Origin: Lobosporangium transversale
Taxonomy: Eukaryota > Mortierellomycota > Mortierellomycetes > Mortierellales > Mortierellaceae
Assembly (NCBI RefSeq): GCF_002105155.1
Contig: NW_019029000.1
Span: 608,591-672,590 of the forward strand
Reading direction: 5' to 3'
DNA: 64,000 nucleotides
Part shown: piece after piece, positions 39,028 to 50,943 of the stretch
How positions within the stretch are numbered: the first letter of the stretch is position 1
Layout of the letters: the number at the start of each line of letters is the position of its first letter
Made by a program: the position numbers and the translations under genes
The notes under the pieces: model-generated
Databases searched by the model: none
What the model saw: only the letters and a program-made list of their open reading frames with translations
What the model was told of the DNA's origin: nothing

Positions 39028-39713
39028 CGTTGAATAAAAAAAAGGAATTGCGTTTCAAGGTCAGGCAGACTGATTCAGGAAGAGGAATGGAAAGTGGGAG
39101 CATGAAGAGAATGAATGAGAACTGAAAAAACTTTATTAAACAAAACAAGAATATGGACACAAAAAGTTTTATCGCATATTGAGGGTTCTCTCCTCCACGA
39201 GGGGAACAAACTGTTTTTTGTGGATTGAGTAAATGGGCTCAACATATTTAAAGATTGTTCCCTTTGTCTCTTTGCGAAGGCTGTTGCAAGAGAAGAATCT
39301 AGTACAATCGTATCAGTGTTACTTGGCGTCACAGACGATGATTATTGGTCTTTAAGATCTTTGAGATATAGAGATATAGAAGCCTAGCTATGGAAGTAGA
39401 AGTTGGCTTTGACTATATATAGTCAACATTAGTAATAAAGAGAAAGCAGAGGCAGAGATGCCGAGCATTTACTGAATTATTAAAGTACATGGCCGCTTTG
39501 CGAGACAAGATCAGACAAATAAAGTTAATCTGTCAACTGTTCGTGGTATTAAGCGTGTCTTTAGGGATGATGCAGAAGGTTCTCTGAGAATTGAATGAGA
39601 ATGGCAATGGCAATGGTAGTGCGAAAAGAGAAGAAGCCTGTTATGCACGCAGATGATTGTGGATTTTTTTAAGCCTGTGTGCTTTTCTTCAGGTTAGCGC
39701 TGTTTGTGCAATA
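39028..39713. other. Probable degraded coding sequence, unassigned
   Basis: On the minus strand a short frame ends ...V-E-E-R-T-L-N-M-R-stop near 39175, with AATAAA about 40 bp beyond, which looks like the 3' end of a small gene. The upstream part is not open, so no gene is called. Confidence 0.3.
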
Positions 39714-39845
39714 GGTTTGTGCTGTTTTCAGAACAGGTTCGCGCTGTTTTAGAAAAGGTTTGTGCTGTTTCAGAACAGGTTCATGCTGTTTCAGAACAGG
39801 TTCATGCTGTTTCAGAACAGGTTCGCGCTGTTTGGGCATTAGGTT
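39714..39845. repeat. 21-bp minisatellite
   Basis: About six copies of a 21-bp unit of the type GCTGTTTCAGAACAGGTTC(A/G)(T/C). The core CTGTTTCAGAACAG is itself nearly palindromic. Some units are shortened or altered at both edges. Confidence 0.8.
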
Positions 39846-39977
39846 TGTGCTTGTTTTCTTCCAGCACGTGCTGGAAATCGAAACATCACACCCTTTCTCT
39901 TCAGGCTCAGATCTCGGTCCGAGCCAAGGTTTACTTAACAAAATTCTTATAAGCTTGACCCTCTACTTTGCGCACTA

Positions 39978-42900
39978 AAGATTGTCACGTCACAATGACC
40001 CAGAAAATGGCACGTGGCTATTTGAAAAAAATATTTTCTCACACATCTCCTAACCTTAAAATAAAGGATCAAATTTATCAATTGCAATTGTCGCTCCTTT
40101 CCTTTGCTTCACTTCATTTTTGCACTCTCTCTCCCTCTTCCTTTGCCCTTTTTTTTTCACTTTTTTCATATTTCACCCCAGTTTTGCTCCCATCAATTTT
40201 GCTCTTTTATTTATTCCAAGCCTTCATCTATTGCCTTCCCTTTCCTTTCCTTTCCTTTCCTTTTTTTTTTTTGCCTTACACATTTTTCATTTTTGTTTTC
40301 ATACAGCGACCACGAGTGTGAAAGAGTATAGAATATACCTTCGCCTATTTAACCATCATTCTCCCTGCATTTCAACCACACTCAGTCCCACTCATCTTAA
40401 TTTTCAATGGCCACCACAAGGAGCTCAACACAAAAAAACATGGCTGCAAATGATTCCACAGAGAGCCAAGCACAAATAAAAATGACTGCAAATAAGCCTG
40501 AGGATGCCTCCACACTCAATAAACGAAAAAGAGTAAACCAGCACCCACAACGAAAAAAGCGCGCCATCCCACTGCTGCAGCTGAACTGTGTTGTCGAGGG
40601 AGAAGCAACGTCGTTCCCAGTAGAGATTTTCTGCGATAAATCGGTCGGGATGCTCAAGCAAGCCATCAAGGTAGCAAAGAAGCCAGAACTTGATCATGTT
40701 GCCGCAGATAAGCTCATCCTCTACAAGGTCTCCATCCCTGACGAAGACAAGACCGTCGTCGAGTCAGAAATCGAGTCAAAAGAGGCTCTCGCACCCGCGT
40801 CAATGAAGCTTGGGGTGATATTTAATTCTGAACTTCCAGAGAACACTATCCATGTTTTTGTCAAGCCACCACAGCGAGGTATATCTTTGGCTCTTGATGG
40901 ACTGATTGTTGATATTTCAGCTGATGAAGCTTGGTTTATATCTTAAACGGCCATGTGCATGATATCACCATTTGGTTTGTGTCTTGATAACTCAACGTTC
41001 TTTCTCATTATTCGCTTTTGATACTTAGCTCAGAAAAGAAAACAAGATGGAGATTCTGGTGAGTGCTTTTGGCTGAGAACCTGGTTATTGATCAATTCAG
41101 AGTGATGTGCAGTGCAATAAATCAAAAATATTGACTTTGATCACTCCTCTAAAAAAGATCGTCCAAGTATAAATAGAGATGCTCTTATGGATGCGATTAC
41201 AGAAGCAGGGCTTGTAACGAAAGGGATAGTGAATGGTAGCCCTGCCATCTCGCGTCTAAACTCGAAAGAGAGGGTCAAGCTGCTTTCGTACATGGGGAAG
41301 GAGCTATCAAGAGATAGTATTTACTACAGCATTATTAGCGTGGCTTGCGAGCTCCGAAATTCTGGTGGTATCAAGGGTTCCAAAATATTGACTGCCCCTG
41401 AGGGTTGTATCTTCCCTATTGCTAAAACAAGGCATCTTTATATCAGAGATGAATATAAAGAGCTTTATGACCATATTACATCCGGATTAAGTACCCCTCA
41501 TGAAGTACCTCGTTTGAACCGACTCTTTGTCACTGGAACGCCTGGAATTGGGAAGTCAGCCTTTTTGGTCTATTTTGCCATCCGCCTCCTTGCCGAACAC
41601 GATGAGGAAAATCCACCGATTATTATTTTCCAAGAGAAGCAGTATACCAAATGTTATGTTTATGGAGGAACAACTTGCCAACGTAAAGGGAATATAACGA
41701 TGTTCGAAGATTTCCTTGACCTACGTGAAACGTGGTATTTAGTTGATAGTGGTAAAAATCCTCAACCAGGTAAAGCCAGGACGATATTTTCAGCATCGCC
41801 AAGAACTCTCTATGGGCATTACGATGAACTCACCAAGGAAAATACACCAAATAGCTACTATCACATGTCACTCTGGAGTCTGGATGAACTTAAGGAATGT
41901 AGAGCCAATGTAAAGTTTTTTCATGTAGTGAGTGAAGCATTTTTGGAGGAGCTTTTTTACCAGTTGGGGGGAGTGCCAAGACAGGTTCTACAGTGTCCAG
42001 CCGATATACTATCCAAAAATCAAAAACATACTGAGCGTGCTAAAGAAGCTGCGTTATTCCGCGTCAATGATGCCATTAGAACACTCGAGAAACCAGCAGA
42101 TCTTCTAAGCCTCTTTGCACGAGGAAAAGATGCGAGTGGATTTAGTCGTTTACTCCATAGAGTGCCCACTTCTGACCATCTCGACTTCTACCTGGTGTGG
42201 GCATCTCGTTGGGTCGAATCACAGATTATGGACAAAATAAAAGATAACACTTGGGTCGATGTGTTGGCGAAACTTGTCATAGGCGGAGAGGATATAGATA
42301 AAGGCCCACTGTTTGAAATCTATGCTCATCACTTATTTCGACGTGGTGATATTAGATTTCCCTTTAGGGATCTCCAGTCAGGCGAAACAGGATTTCTTGA
42401 TTTTCCAGCAAATCCAGAAGAGGTGTTTATCCGGACTTCAGAGGAATTATCAGGGCTCACTCAAGCAGCTGGCAAGTTGTTTGTACCAGAACATTCTAAA
42501 TTTCCGTGCATTGATTTTGCATTGGGACCCAACAAGCTATTTCAGGTCACAGTATCAGAGGAGCATCCGATCAAGCAAGCATCATTCAAGGAGATAATTG
42601 ATTGTATTACTGGACCCTGCTTGAAGGGAGACCAATCAAAGTCGAAGGGGGACCGATCAAAGTCGAAGGGAGACCGCTCAAAGTCGAAGGGAGACCAATC
42701 AAAGTCGAAGGGAAGTGATGATATTTTCCTCTATTTTGTGGTGCCAGGAGACGTATATGACGACTTTAAAGTTCAGAACTTTCTTACCACCAGAAATACG
42801 GTCGTCAAGGATCCATATAAATGCGTAAAACATGTAAGACAGTGTGTCATAAAAATCGACACCGAAGCTGCATATTCAGGAGGATCAGCCGGTACGAATC

Positions 42901-44473
42901 TGAAGAATTAAATCGAATACCAATCAAGTGGATGAAATTTTGTCTTTTTTAAAAAAAGCATTATACCCGTTCCTTGAGAAATTTTTACAATGGTTCATTC
43001 TTTATGAATGAAGCCATCATTATCCACTTACCTTCTAGACGAATAAATAGAGCGGTTTAATCCGTCCTCCCTTCTACTGGGGCATTTAGAACTTTATAAA
43101 GCTGTGATCATTATGCGATCTTGTGTGCAAGAAAAGGCAGGATTTTGTGATACTATTATCAAAGAGTTTTGTAAAAACGGATAGAGATGAAGAATCCTGT
43201 GGAGAACCCAGTGAGAGTCTGATGATGAGACCCAAAATCATATTATTATCACCAGGACAGCTGGCATAGGAAATTATCCTTTCTCGTATGCTTTGTCATC
43301 TGGATGCTTGCCACTTGCGAAAGACCTATCAATTATCATCATCCAGGGCGCCAAAACCTTTACCGGGAGCTAGGATGACAGCTCCACTCTAAAGACATAA
43401 ATGTCGTTTTAGCCCCATGGTGCGTGCACGGGATGGCAACCTGTGACCAATGAGATCATATTAGTTGTATGTTCGGCCAATTCAGTGTCAGTATGTGAAG
43501 GCGGCGCGTCTTGAATCTCTAGGCGTCCAGGGACATGGAATAAAAAAACATCAAGAATGTGGCCAAGGCTGCCACGCGATTGACCGGTAAAATGTGATAC
43601 AATATTGGATTGTGTCGTCAGTATATTAATAGTTCTCGGTATATTAATGCTACATGCTGTTGAGGGCATCAATCTCGCCAGAATCATCCCCTCTCACATC
43701 AATTCATGCCAGACGGATGAAAGATTAGGAGGAAAAGGTCCTTGATGTCTGGGATATCCACGCTTGTTTATAGTCTCACCAAAAGTTCTGTGCCTTGCGT
43801 TCATAGGCGGTTAATCGCAGTTTGGTTTTCGTATACCCCTTGAAGAACGTAAGCAAAAATGCCTTTATGTTTTATATTTGATGCTCATCAATTTACCCTT
43901 TTTACTTGTCCGAAGGTAGAATGACGCCTAGCCAATGGATGCTATTGCAAGTGTGTCCACAGGTCCTTGGAGAAGTTCATTGAGGAAACTCGGTTCCATC
44001 CAGGACAGATTTATTCCTAGCGCTCTTCACAAAAGTAGCAGAATTACTTGGTGGAGTTGGCTTTAATTGCCTTGACAAGCTCCTGCAAGATTGGTTCGAC
44101 AATCTAATCAGGGTCCTTTCGGAGTGGCATCAAAGCAACTCTATGTTTTTGGTTGTTTTGAACGAGGCGCAGGATATTTGGAGGGGAGGCTAAATACCAG
44201 TGTATTAACAACAACGACACTAAGCGACCAATATTATCAGCATTCTTTCATGGATTGGAGGGCTTATCAGAGGATTTACCACGAATTTGCATAGTTCCTT
44301 GCGGGATAGGCTTTTGTATTTATGATCCTGCTTGGGTTAAGAGAACTGGCAAAGCTTCAAGGAATATCGAGAAGTTCTCGATGACTTGAGGTTCAAGAGT
44401 GCAGTATCGTTTCCTAGATGGGATAATCAAGCAAAAGTCCGGACATACTTCAAGACACTCGTGCGATATTTGG
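39978..44473 (+). repeat. Third CRN segment, unrearranged copy
   Basis: Direct repeat of 20491-24814 (offset 19659 through most of its length). It contains about 170 bp extra upstream of the gene and continues past the point where the inverted repeat folds back, so it shows the ancestral order. Flanks differ on both sides. Confidence 0.93.
40407..42911 (+). CDS. Crinkler (CRN) effector-type protein C
   Basis: Same design as CRN-A (exons 40407-40878 and 41158-42911 by homology). Exon 1 is identical. Exon 2 differs at a few residues, all near its start: A-V-D-S-V to S-R-D-S-I, E-D-Y to E-G-C, N-Q-L to N-R-L (41303-41521). The remaining 1.4 kb, Walker A and B motifs, S-K-S-K-G-D repeats and C-terminal domain are identical to copies A and B. 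Its upstream region carries an extra pyrimidine-rich insertion (about 40079-40250), so its expression could differ. Confidence 0.88.
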
Positions 44474-45080
44474 AGAAATAAAGTTACTCAAGCTCTGCAT
44501 CAAAGCGGAGAGGCCATTATAATGATCAAGCAATCGAGATGCTATATGCTTGGTCCTGTGGTCGTCTCCGTCCAATGATCACTATAATAGAAAACCTCAT
44601 TGGACGTGCCGATGCAGGCCTTTGGAAGCAAGAAATCAAGGGCCTAGTGTGGTCGCTCACTGATCCAGGATATAAAGAATCTGGTAACCTATGCCATGAG
44701 TAATCTAGAATTCTGAAGCGTATTAACAAAGGGGATGCAGGAATTAAAACCAGTGTCGACATCAGGAAAACCTTCGGTCGAGCCGTAAAGAATGAATAGA
44801 TTACTATATAGTAAAGACTTGATATTGGAGTACAATGAACCTGTTCCGGTCGAGGTTTCGTTTGCTTGAATTGTCGTTAATCAAAGGAAGAAGGAGTTTA
44901 CAATTATTGTTGAGCCAATAGCATTTATAGCAGCAATTAACTTGTTTGAAGTGGATGACCCTGGATTGGTTAAATTGGTTAATAGTGTGTTGCTAGACGC
45001 CCCTACGTCTGGCACAAAGGGCACACATTTTGAGTATTTCAGTCCCGCTTTGTTTAATTTCAATCTTCCAGAATTATAAC
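44330..45080 (+). pseudogene. Decayed second-type CRN/NTPase relic
   Basis: Broken frames give peptides such as D-N-Q-A-K-V-R-T-Y-F-K-T-L-V-R-Y-L-E (44420-44480) and A-I-E-M-L-Y-A-W-S-C-G-R-L-R-P-M-I-T-I-I-E-N (44530-44600). The second has the S-x-G-R-x-R-P helix found in the lid region of CRN-type NTPases. Several stops and shifts; no intact domain. It differs from CRN-A/B/C, so a second CRN subtype once lay here. Confidence 0.45.
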
Positions 45081-45900
45081 AATGAACGAATTCTTGGATA
45101 CTCACTGTAACAAAGACTCAATACATGAATCCAAGTTAATCTCGCTCTTTTTTGTTTCCAAAAGAGAACCCATCTGGACCAGATATCGTCTTTGTACTAG
45201 AATCGGAGGGTAAATATTATCCTGATTCCGTACAGTCAAAATCGGCGATAAGGTCAAGAATTAAGGATGCTTACAATACAACTTGCCATAATTGCATCAA
45301 AGAACACCTCTCATCACCGTCTTCTCTCGGCTTTTGCTCGAATGGCATATCCTTGTTGCTGTTGTTTAGGCCTTACTTATCACGCTGCCTTATCATGTTG
45401 TCTTATCACGAACAGGGTGATTATTCGCTAGCTAAAGTCAAAGAAGTTCCTACCATCAAAGACAAACGAATAGAAACGACGTACTCAATATTAGCTTGTT
45501 GAACTTCCTTGAAAGTGCAAGGGAGTCCTTCAAGAAGTCAGAATTGACTCGAGTTGTGGAGGATGAGGGAGAAGGAAGCAAGCCCAAAGAACCACAGGCA
45601 AGGAGGACATCAAGTGAATTGTCGATAAAGCTACAGCTATGGAAAATAAGGAAGAGCTGAGCAAACCCAGCGGATCAAATAAAAGAAAAAGTGTAAGCGG
45701 AGGACGACAAGCCCAATAGGTCAAGCAGGGATAAGGGACCAAGGAAAAAGTAGCGATCGCTTCTTTTACTTCTTTTTACTCGCCATTGTTTATGACAATG
45801 ACACAGACACAGTTTTGTAATATAGCACTAATAGATAAATTAAAATATCGCTATTCAATAAACCTGAGCAAGGAGAAGTGAGCACACCAAGCGAATTGCC
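45081..45900. other. Unassigned, degraded
   Basis: Short open frames without recognisable domains. A Lys/Glu-rich stretch (45540-45760, e.g. E-D-E-G-E-G-S-K-P-K) with stops may be a decayed linker of the CRN relics on either side. Confidence 0.3.
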
Positions 45901-45919
45901 GCAGCTGCATCATCGGAAT

Positions 45920-46480
45920 TTTCTCAAGCAAGTGGCAAGTTGTTTCTATTGTCTATTCCTATCTTTCCACCCATAAGTTTTGTGTTGAGGCCCGACAAGC
46001 CATTCCAAGTCACATCAGAGGAGCATCCGATCAAGCAAGCATCATTCAAGGAGATGATTGATAATGTTTACTGGATCATGCTTGAAGAGAAACCGATCAA
46101 ACCTCGGAGAAAAGTGACAATATCACATTCCTCCGTTCCATGGTCCCAGGCGACATACACGTCAAGCTTAAAGTTTAGGAGCTCGTTATCAACAACGATC
46201 AGAATGTTAAGGCAACACCTAGATATTTAAAACATGCGGGACAATGTGTCATAAAAACTCGCATCAATACCGCATATGCAGGAGGACCGCCGAGGCTCGA
46301 GCATGAAGAAAAGAGTCGAATGTCAATCAAGTGAAAGGAATTTTGTCTTGTAATGAAAATACCATATCTATTGAGTATCCTTTACAATCGTTCATCCTTT
46401 ATGAACGAAGCCATCACTATCCACTTGCCCTTTTGACAAACGGATGGCGCTTTTTAATCGGTCCTACACACACACCCAAA
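45920..46480 (+). pseudogene. Decayed CRN C-terminus with CRN 3' flank
   Basis: Diverged relative of the CRN 3' part: A-S-G-K-L-F, R-P-D-K-P-F-Q-V-T-S-E-E-H-P-I-K-Q-A-S-F-K-E, then frame-shifted remains of the F-V-P-G-D and C-V-I-K segments to about 46310. The 3' flank (46340-46480) is also homologous to the CRN family, and its last part matches 18110-18175 better than the flanks of CRN-A/B/C do. Confidence 0.75.
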
Positions 46481-46891
46481 TCACTAGCCTCATTTTTACC
46501 AATCATCTCTTGTTTCCATCATCTGCAATGCCATCTATTATTCTAACATTTTATTATTCTAACATTTGATCTACTCCACAATTCTCGTTTCCATCTCTCT
46601 GACCTTATTAAGCACACTATCTTAATTAAAGGTAATTAATTGATTAATTAGAGCATGATGACTCTTTTTACGCGAAATATACCATTCTTTTTTCTCATTC
46701 CTCGTTCGTTCTCAATCAAATCAATATCCTAGTCTGGACTTTGAAAAAAAAAAAGACATTTTCTGCGGCGAGAATGGCAGAAAAAAAGAGCCTTTCCTGC
46801 GACGTGTTTTCGACTTGGAAACTTTTTCAAATTTAAAAAAAGAGACCTCCAGCCAAAATGTCAAGTTTGGTCCCCAGCCTGAGAGAAGTCC
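46481..46891. other. No gene seen
   Basis: A/T-rich; TTAATTAA-type repeats at 46620-46650. Left edge of the MULE at 46892. Confidence 0.4.
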
Positions 46892-49800
46892 CCTTAGATA
46901 CTCAAGTTAGCCAAATATGCGACACCCTTAAACAAAAAATAAAAGTTATTTCCATACAAGTCGTGTGGGTCATGTGGGTCATGTGGGCCAAATTATATAT
47001 GGAAGTTCACTCTAACCTGTCTCTAAGTCATATGGGAAAACCAGTTCTCATATATAAAAGTCATTTAAATGAACCTCAATCCAAACCAAACTTTGGATAA
47101 TGTCAAAAGACACTAATATAAAGCGATCTAGGGTAGTAATTGAAGTTTCTGAAGAAATTGAGTATCCGTAGTGACATAAAAACCGACTTTGGAAACCAAG
47201 TGTAGCTTGGTAGACACTTGTTTAAAAAATGTTTCGTTGAAATTAGTAAAAAAAGCAGAGCTCTATGATAAAACCTTCAAACTTCACCATATTCTCAGAT
47301 TTAAAGGACATGTCAATGCTGAATCCAATTGTGGTATTTTTACAGCGACTTAGTTTACAAAAATAACCATCCTTACTGTTTAAAGATGGAGGAGAGACTA
47401 TAAATTCCAGAAATTACTCTATTTAGAGAGTTCAATGGGCATATTCTTGACAACCGCATTGCTAGTTCCTTGAAGTGCATATACATGACTTATAGATATA
47501 GCTTTTGGGTACCAGAATCTATATTTTGCAATGTGTATCGCCATTACTGACAGAGTAATATTACTTTTGAACGAAAGAAGATGTACGTAATCTTGATTAT
47601 TTTCAATGTACAAGTTCTTTGAATGGAGGTATCTTACTGAAGACTTAACCGATTCTTTTCAACTTTTTTTTAAATCGTACCAATGGATCTTACCTACAAA
47701 ATATATGGTTTTCAGTCTTGTAGATACTCTATATCAACAGAAAATGGATTTCTTTTTTCATCATTCTGTATAAAAATAAAAAAAAAGAAATCCTGATTTC
47801 TGATTGGCTATTTCAATTGTGCTCTCTTTGATTGAATTGGATTGAATAGTTTTTTGATCAAATATATACATGTAAATATTTTTTTTTATTGGCGCTGCCG
47901 TTTTTGGTTCCCAGATGTATTTATCGTTCTTTGTAAAGAACAAAACCGTTCAACTATATCACTTAATTCCCTTGCTGCGTCGGAACTTCTCACAATGCTA
48001 TCTGAATCATGGAGACTCTTTTTGAGTATCACCAAAGATTCAGTAACCGCATCAGCAATCCTCTCCGCCTCAGCAACCTCCTCTGCTTCAGCATCCTCTA
48101 CCTCCAACAGAGCATCACTCATGCTGGGGTTAACATTCCCTTCCAGGCCATCTTGAAAACTCTGGATCATAGCATGTCTATCAGGGACCCTCTCAAGGAC
48201 ATCATGTATGATGCGGAGTGGTGGGTCTGGGTTATCCTTATGAACTTGATGCAAAAGATACATATGTCTGCATGGGCGCTGAGAATACATAAAGTACTGA
48301 CAGTTACATCTTGAGATAGTTTCATTCGTGGCAACCACGAAATAATATCCGCCAGATACGGAGAACGAGCGCACACAGTAAACGGTTCGGTCTCCCACTT
48401 GCTGCTCGTGAACAATGCGCTGTGGAAGGTCTTCTAGACCATCTAGAAATTTTCTTTGGTGAAAGTCATCTCTCTCGCCTTTTAAATGTTGCCCATAGCG
48501 TCGCACAGTCTGCCTTGCCATCATTTGGTAAAACTCATCTACATCATGAGTTAAGATATAAACCAATCTATCTCCCCTGCAGTTTGTATAACCTCGTAAG
48601 AAGTGCGACTTAAGGTGGTTGTGCCAGGACTCGACGTAATTGTTAGTATCCATCCCGGCATAAAACTTTCCCATACGATAACATTTCATCCACCTTCTCC
48701 TTCGGTCTTCACTGAGGTAGCGTTCTCTAAAATAATTCCAGACTTTGCCCTCATTATGATCCTGCCATTTCAACTCGAATTCTGAAATAAGAGTCTCAGC
48801 TCGCGTACGGTTTGGATCAAACAAAATTCTACGGAGCTCTCCCATCGCTTCCTCCCTCAACTCCTTAGCTGCCTTGTCTTGCGTTGCACAGATAACATTT
48901 CGAAGCTTGGCGCCCCAAGCTTTCATAACATGCCATAGACATAAATGAACTGTGACTGAGTCTCCAAACGCCAATCGGATTGCTTTGTATTCTGCTCGAG
49001 CATCATCAGTGGTGATGTATTCAGGAGAGCCAATGTTTTCTCTGATATGTTTCAACCATTTTCCCAACGGTACATGGCTATGATCGTTCGTAAGCAAGAA
49101 GGCAACTGGGATAGCACTCAGACTTTGTGGGTTCCGCACAATTATGGTGTAAAGCTCGTGTTTAGAGCGTTTTGTTCCATGCGTTGAATCTAGCCCAATG
49201 TGTTTAAAATTGGATCCATAAACTGATTTCTGGAACGGCGACATAAACCCATATGCAAATCTTGCATGATTTACCCCGTCTATTACGATGTGGTAGTCGA
49301 GCCTGAATACAGTGAAGCCCTTGTCCTTTAGTTTGTCCATCCAGAGCCTCATCGAGACTAAGTCATTCTTTTCAAGCTGACTCTGCCCAGTTGAATATTT
49401 ATAATAAATATTGTACACATCCTCATACTTCAGGACATGGCCACGCTGCAAAGACCCTCTTTGGTGTCGCGAGAATGCCTGGCTGCCAGACAGGTTTATC
49501 CTTGTCAGAATCTTTCTTGTACAGAGACCTAAACGGACAAGGTTTCGAATTCGCGATTTTGTTTCTTCTGTCACTCTGAGATGTTGAAGGTCCTCGAGAC
49601 TGGCAAGAGTATGCCCAGTGTGCTTGTAGTAATATATCACACGCAGCTGGTTCCTTTCTCCTCTACTTGCGAACTCTTCCATATTGGGTTTTACGTCATG
49701 AACAATTAGTCTGGCTTTACAGCCTACTTTCTTGGTCGGTTTATAAACATTGCGGGTTTTCTTGGCTGGCCTCTCAAGTAGTTGATCTTGGTCAGTAATC

Positions 49801-50665
49801 TTTTTTTTGCGTGGGGCGCCTGCACAGTGGCAGAAATAAAGTTGAAATGAACGCAGTTTGCCTTTGCTATCATTGTCGTTGGTGACTTCAGAGTCTTCAT
49901 TGTCTTCATTTCTACCATTTATCTCAGAGTTGCCTTTATTCCAAATAAAAAAGTGATCGCTGCCATCTCGGTCCTTCCACAGTTCAAAGTCTCTTTTGAC
50001 CACATAGAATACGTGCGGCAAATAATCGTAGTCCTGTTTCTTAATCCTGAGGCCATCAACAATATCCCTAATCTTAGCCTCTGGGACCATCGACTCAATC
50101 CAAGAGTATTCTTGTAGCTGCGCAGACACAATTGTGGAAGCCAGACTGACTGCACGAGCCTCCTTATCTTGACTCAACCTCGATATATCCTCTATTTCTT
50201 CTACGTTATTTTCAGATGGCGCCTCAACGAAAGTTTTCTTAAGAGATTCTGTTGCGAGGTCATTCCCGGAGGTGTTGTCTTCACCGGATGGTTCAACTGG
50301 CCCCCACACTATTTCTGGCTCGGAATCTGACACATCCGAAGAATAGTCTTCACCATCATCACAGTCGTGCTCTTCAGGATCCGTATCAACGTCGGTAGCT
50401 TCATCATGATCGTAGAATTCGAAGCCTGGCTCAAGGACCTCTTCAGTTGCATCCTCATCGTTACTCGAGGCAACTAAGGTATCAGTAGTGAGGACCTATA
50501 ACTTGCATTAAGAAAAATAATTAATTATAAGCTAATGAACTAATCGAAATAGCTAGCATGTTCGTGATATTTATAAATACCATTGTGGAAAGGACGGCTA
50601 ATATTATCTATCTCAGAGAGAAGGAAGACAGTTAGAAATGAAGTAGGCTAATTTGAATTTACGCG

Positions 50666-50698
<33 letters not shown>

Positions 50699-50943
50699 AG
50701 TAAAAAGGTTACCTGGGACAAGAGATGGACTACAGAAACACGAGAAGGGCCTGAATGGAGTCTGCAGGAGAGCTATCCTGACATAAATAAAATGGGTAAT
50801 GAGCGATGGAAGAGGATTAAATGGCGATGGTGATTCGGAAGTATCAACTGGCAGAAAGGGATGGATTTAGCAAAAAGCCTACTACGTCACCTCATTAAAA
50901 GTTATAATTAAAAAATACCACTACGTAACTTGAGTATCTAAGG
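46892..50943 (-). mobile_element. Mutator-like element (MULE)
   Basis: CCTTAGATACTCAAGTTA at 46892-46909 is repeated as a perfect inverted 18-mer at 50926-50943, bracketing the MULE transposase. I could not find an 8-10 bp target duplication directly outside, so the true termini may lie further out or the flanks have changed. About 970 bp between the left repeat and the gene (46910-47885) is noncoding. Confidence 0.7.
47886..50495 (-). CDS. MULE transposase with SWIM zinc finger
   Basis: About 869 codons open on the minus strand. N-terminal 150 residues acidic; then a FAR1-like Cys/His region (C-H-C-A-G-A ... C-K-A-R-L-I-V-H); then the MULE DDE core with G-L-D-S-T-H-G, I-T-T-D-D-A-R and C-L-W-H-V, and the acidic N-Y-V-E-S-W-H-N; then a SWIM finger C-N-C ... 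C-R-H-M; then an acidic helical tail. No ATG opens the frame at its 5' end: it begins after TTATAG at 50496, a good splice acceptor, with a strong donor CCCAG|GTAACC at 50713/50712. A 5' exon is therefore likely, but I could not fix the start codon. No internal stop: possibly functional. Confidence 0.85.
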   Translation of the reverse strand, partial: VLTTDTLVASSNDEDATEEVLEPGFEFYDHDEATDVDTDPEEHDCDDGEDYSSDVSDSEPEIVWGPVEPSGEDNTSGNDLATESLKKTFVEAPSENNVEEIEDISRLSQDKEARAVSLASTIVSAQLQEYSWIESMVPEAKIRDIVDGLRIKKQDYDYLPHVFYVVKRDFELWKDRDGSDHFFIWNKGNSEINGRNEDNEDSEVTNDNDSKGKLRSFQLYFCHCAGAPRKKKITDQDQLLERPAKKTRNVYKPTKKVGCKARLIVHDVKPNMEEFASRGERNQLRVIYYYKHTGHTLASLEDLQHLRVTEETKSRIRNLVRLGLCTRKILTRINLSGSQAFSRHQRGSLQRGHVLKYEDVYNIYYKYSTGQSQLEKNDLVSMRLWMDKLKDKGFTVFRLDYHIVIDGVNHARFAYGFMSPFQKSVYGSNFKHIGLDSTHGTKRSKHELYTIIVRNPQSLSAIPVAFLLTNDHSHVPLGKWLKHIRENIGSPEYITTDDARAEYKAIRLAFGDSVTVHLCLWHVMKAWGAKLRNVICATQDKAAKELREEAMGELRRILFDPNRTRAETLISEFELKWQDHNEGKVWNYFRERYLSEDRRRRWMKCYRMGKFYAGMDTNNYVESWHNHLKSHFLRGYTNCRGDRLVYILTHDVDEFYQMMARQTVRRYGQHLKGERDDFHQRKFLDGLEDLPQRIVHEQQVGDRTVYCVRSFSVSGGYYFVVATNETISRCNCQYFMYSQRPCRHMYLLHQVHKDNPDPPLRIIHDVLERVPDRHAMIQSFQDGLEGNVNPSMSDALLEVEDAEAEEVAEAERIADAVTESLVILKKSLHDSDSIVRSSDAARELSDIVERFCSLQRTINTSGNQKRQRQ

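Noticed and set aside
39714..39845. Regular short repeats as a CRISPR-like array
   Set aside because: Units are directly adjacent with no unique spacers, and the window is clearly eukaryotic.
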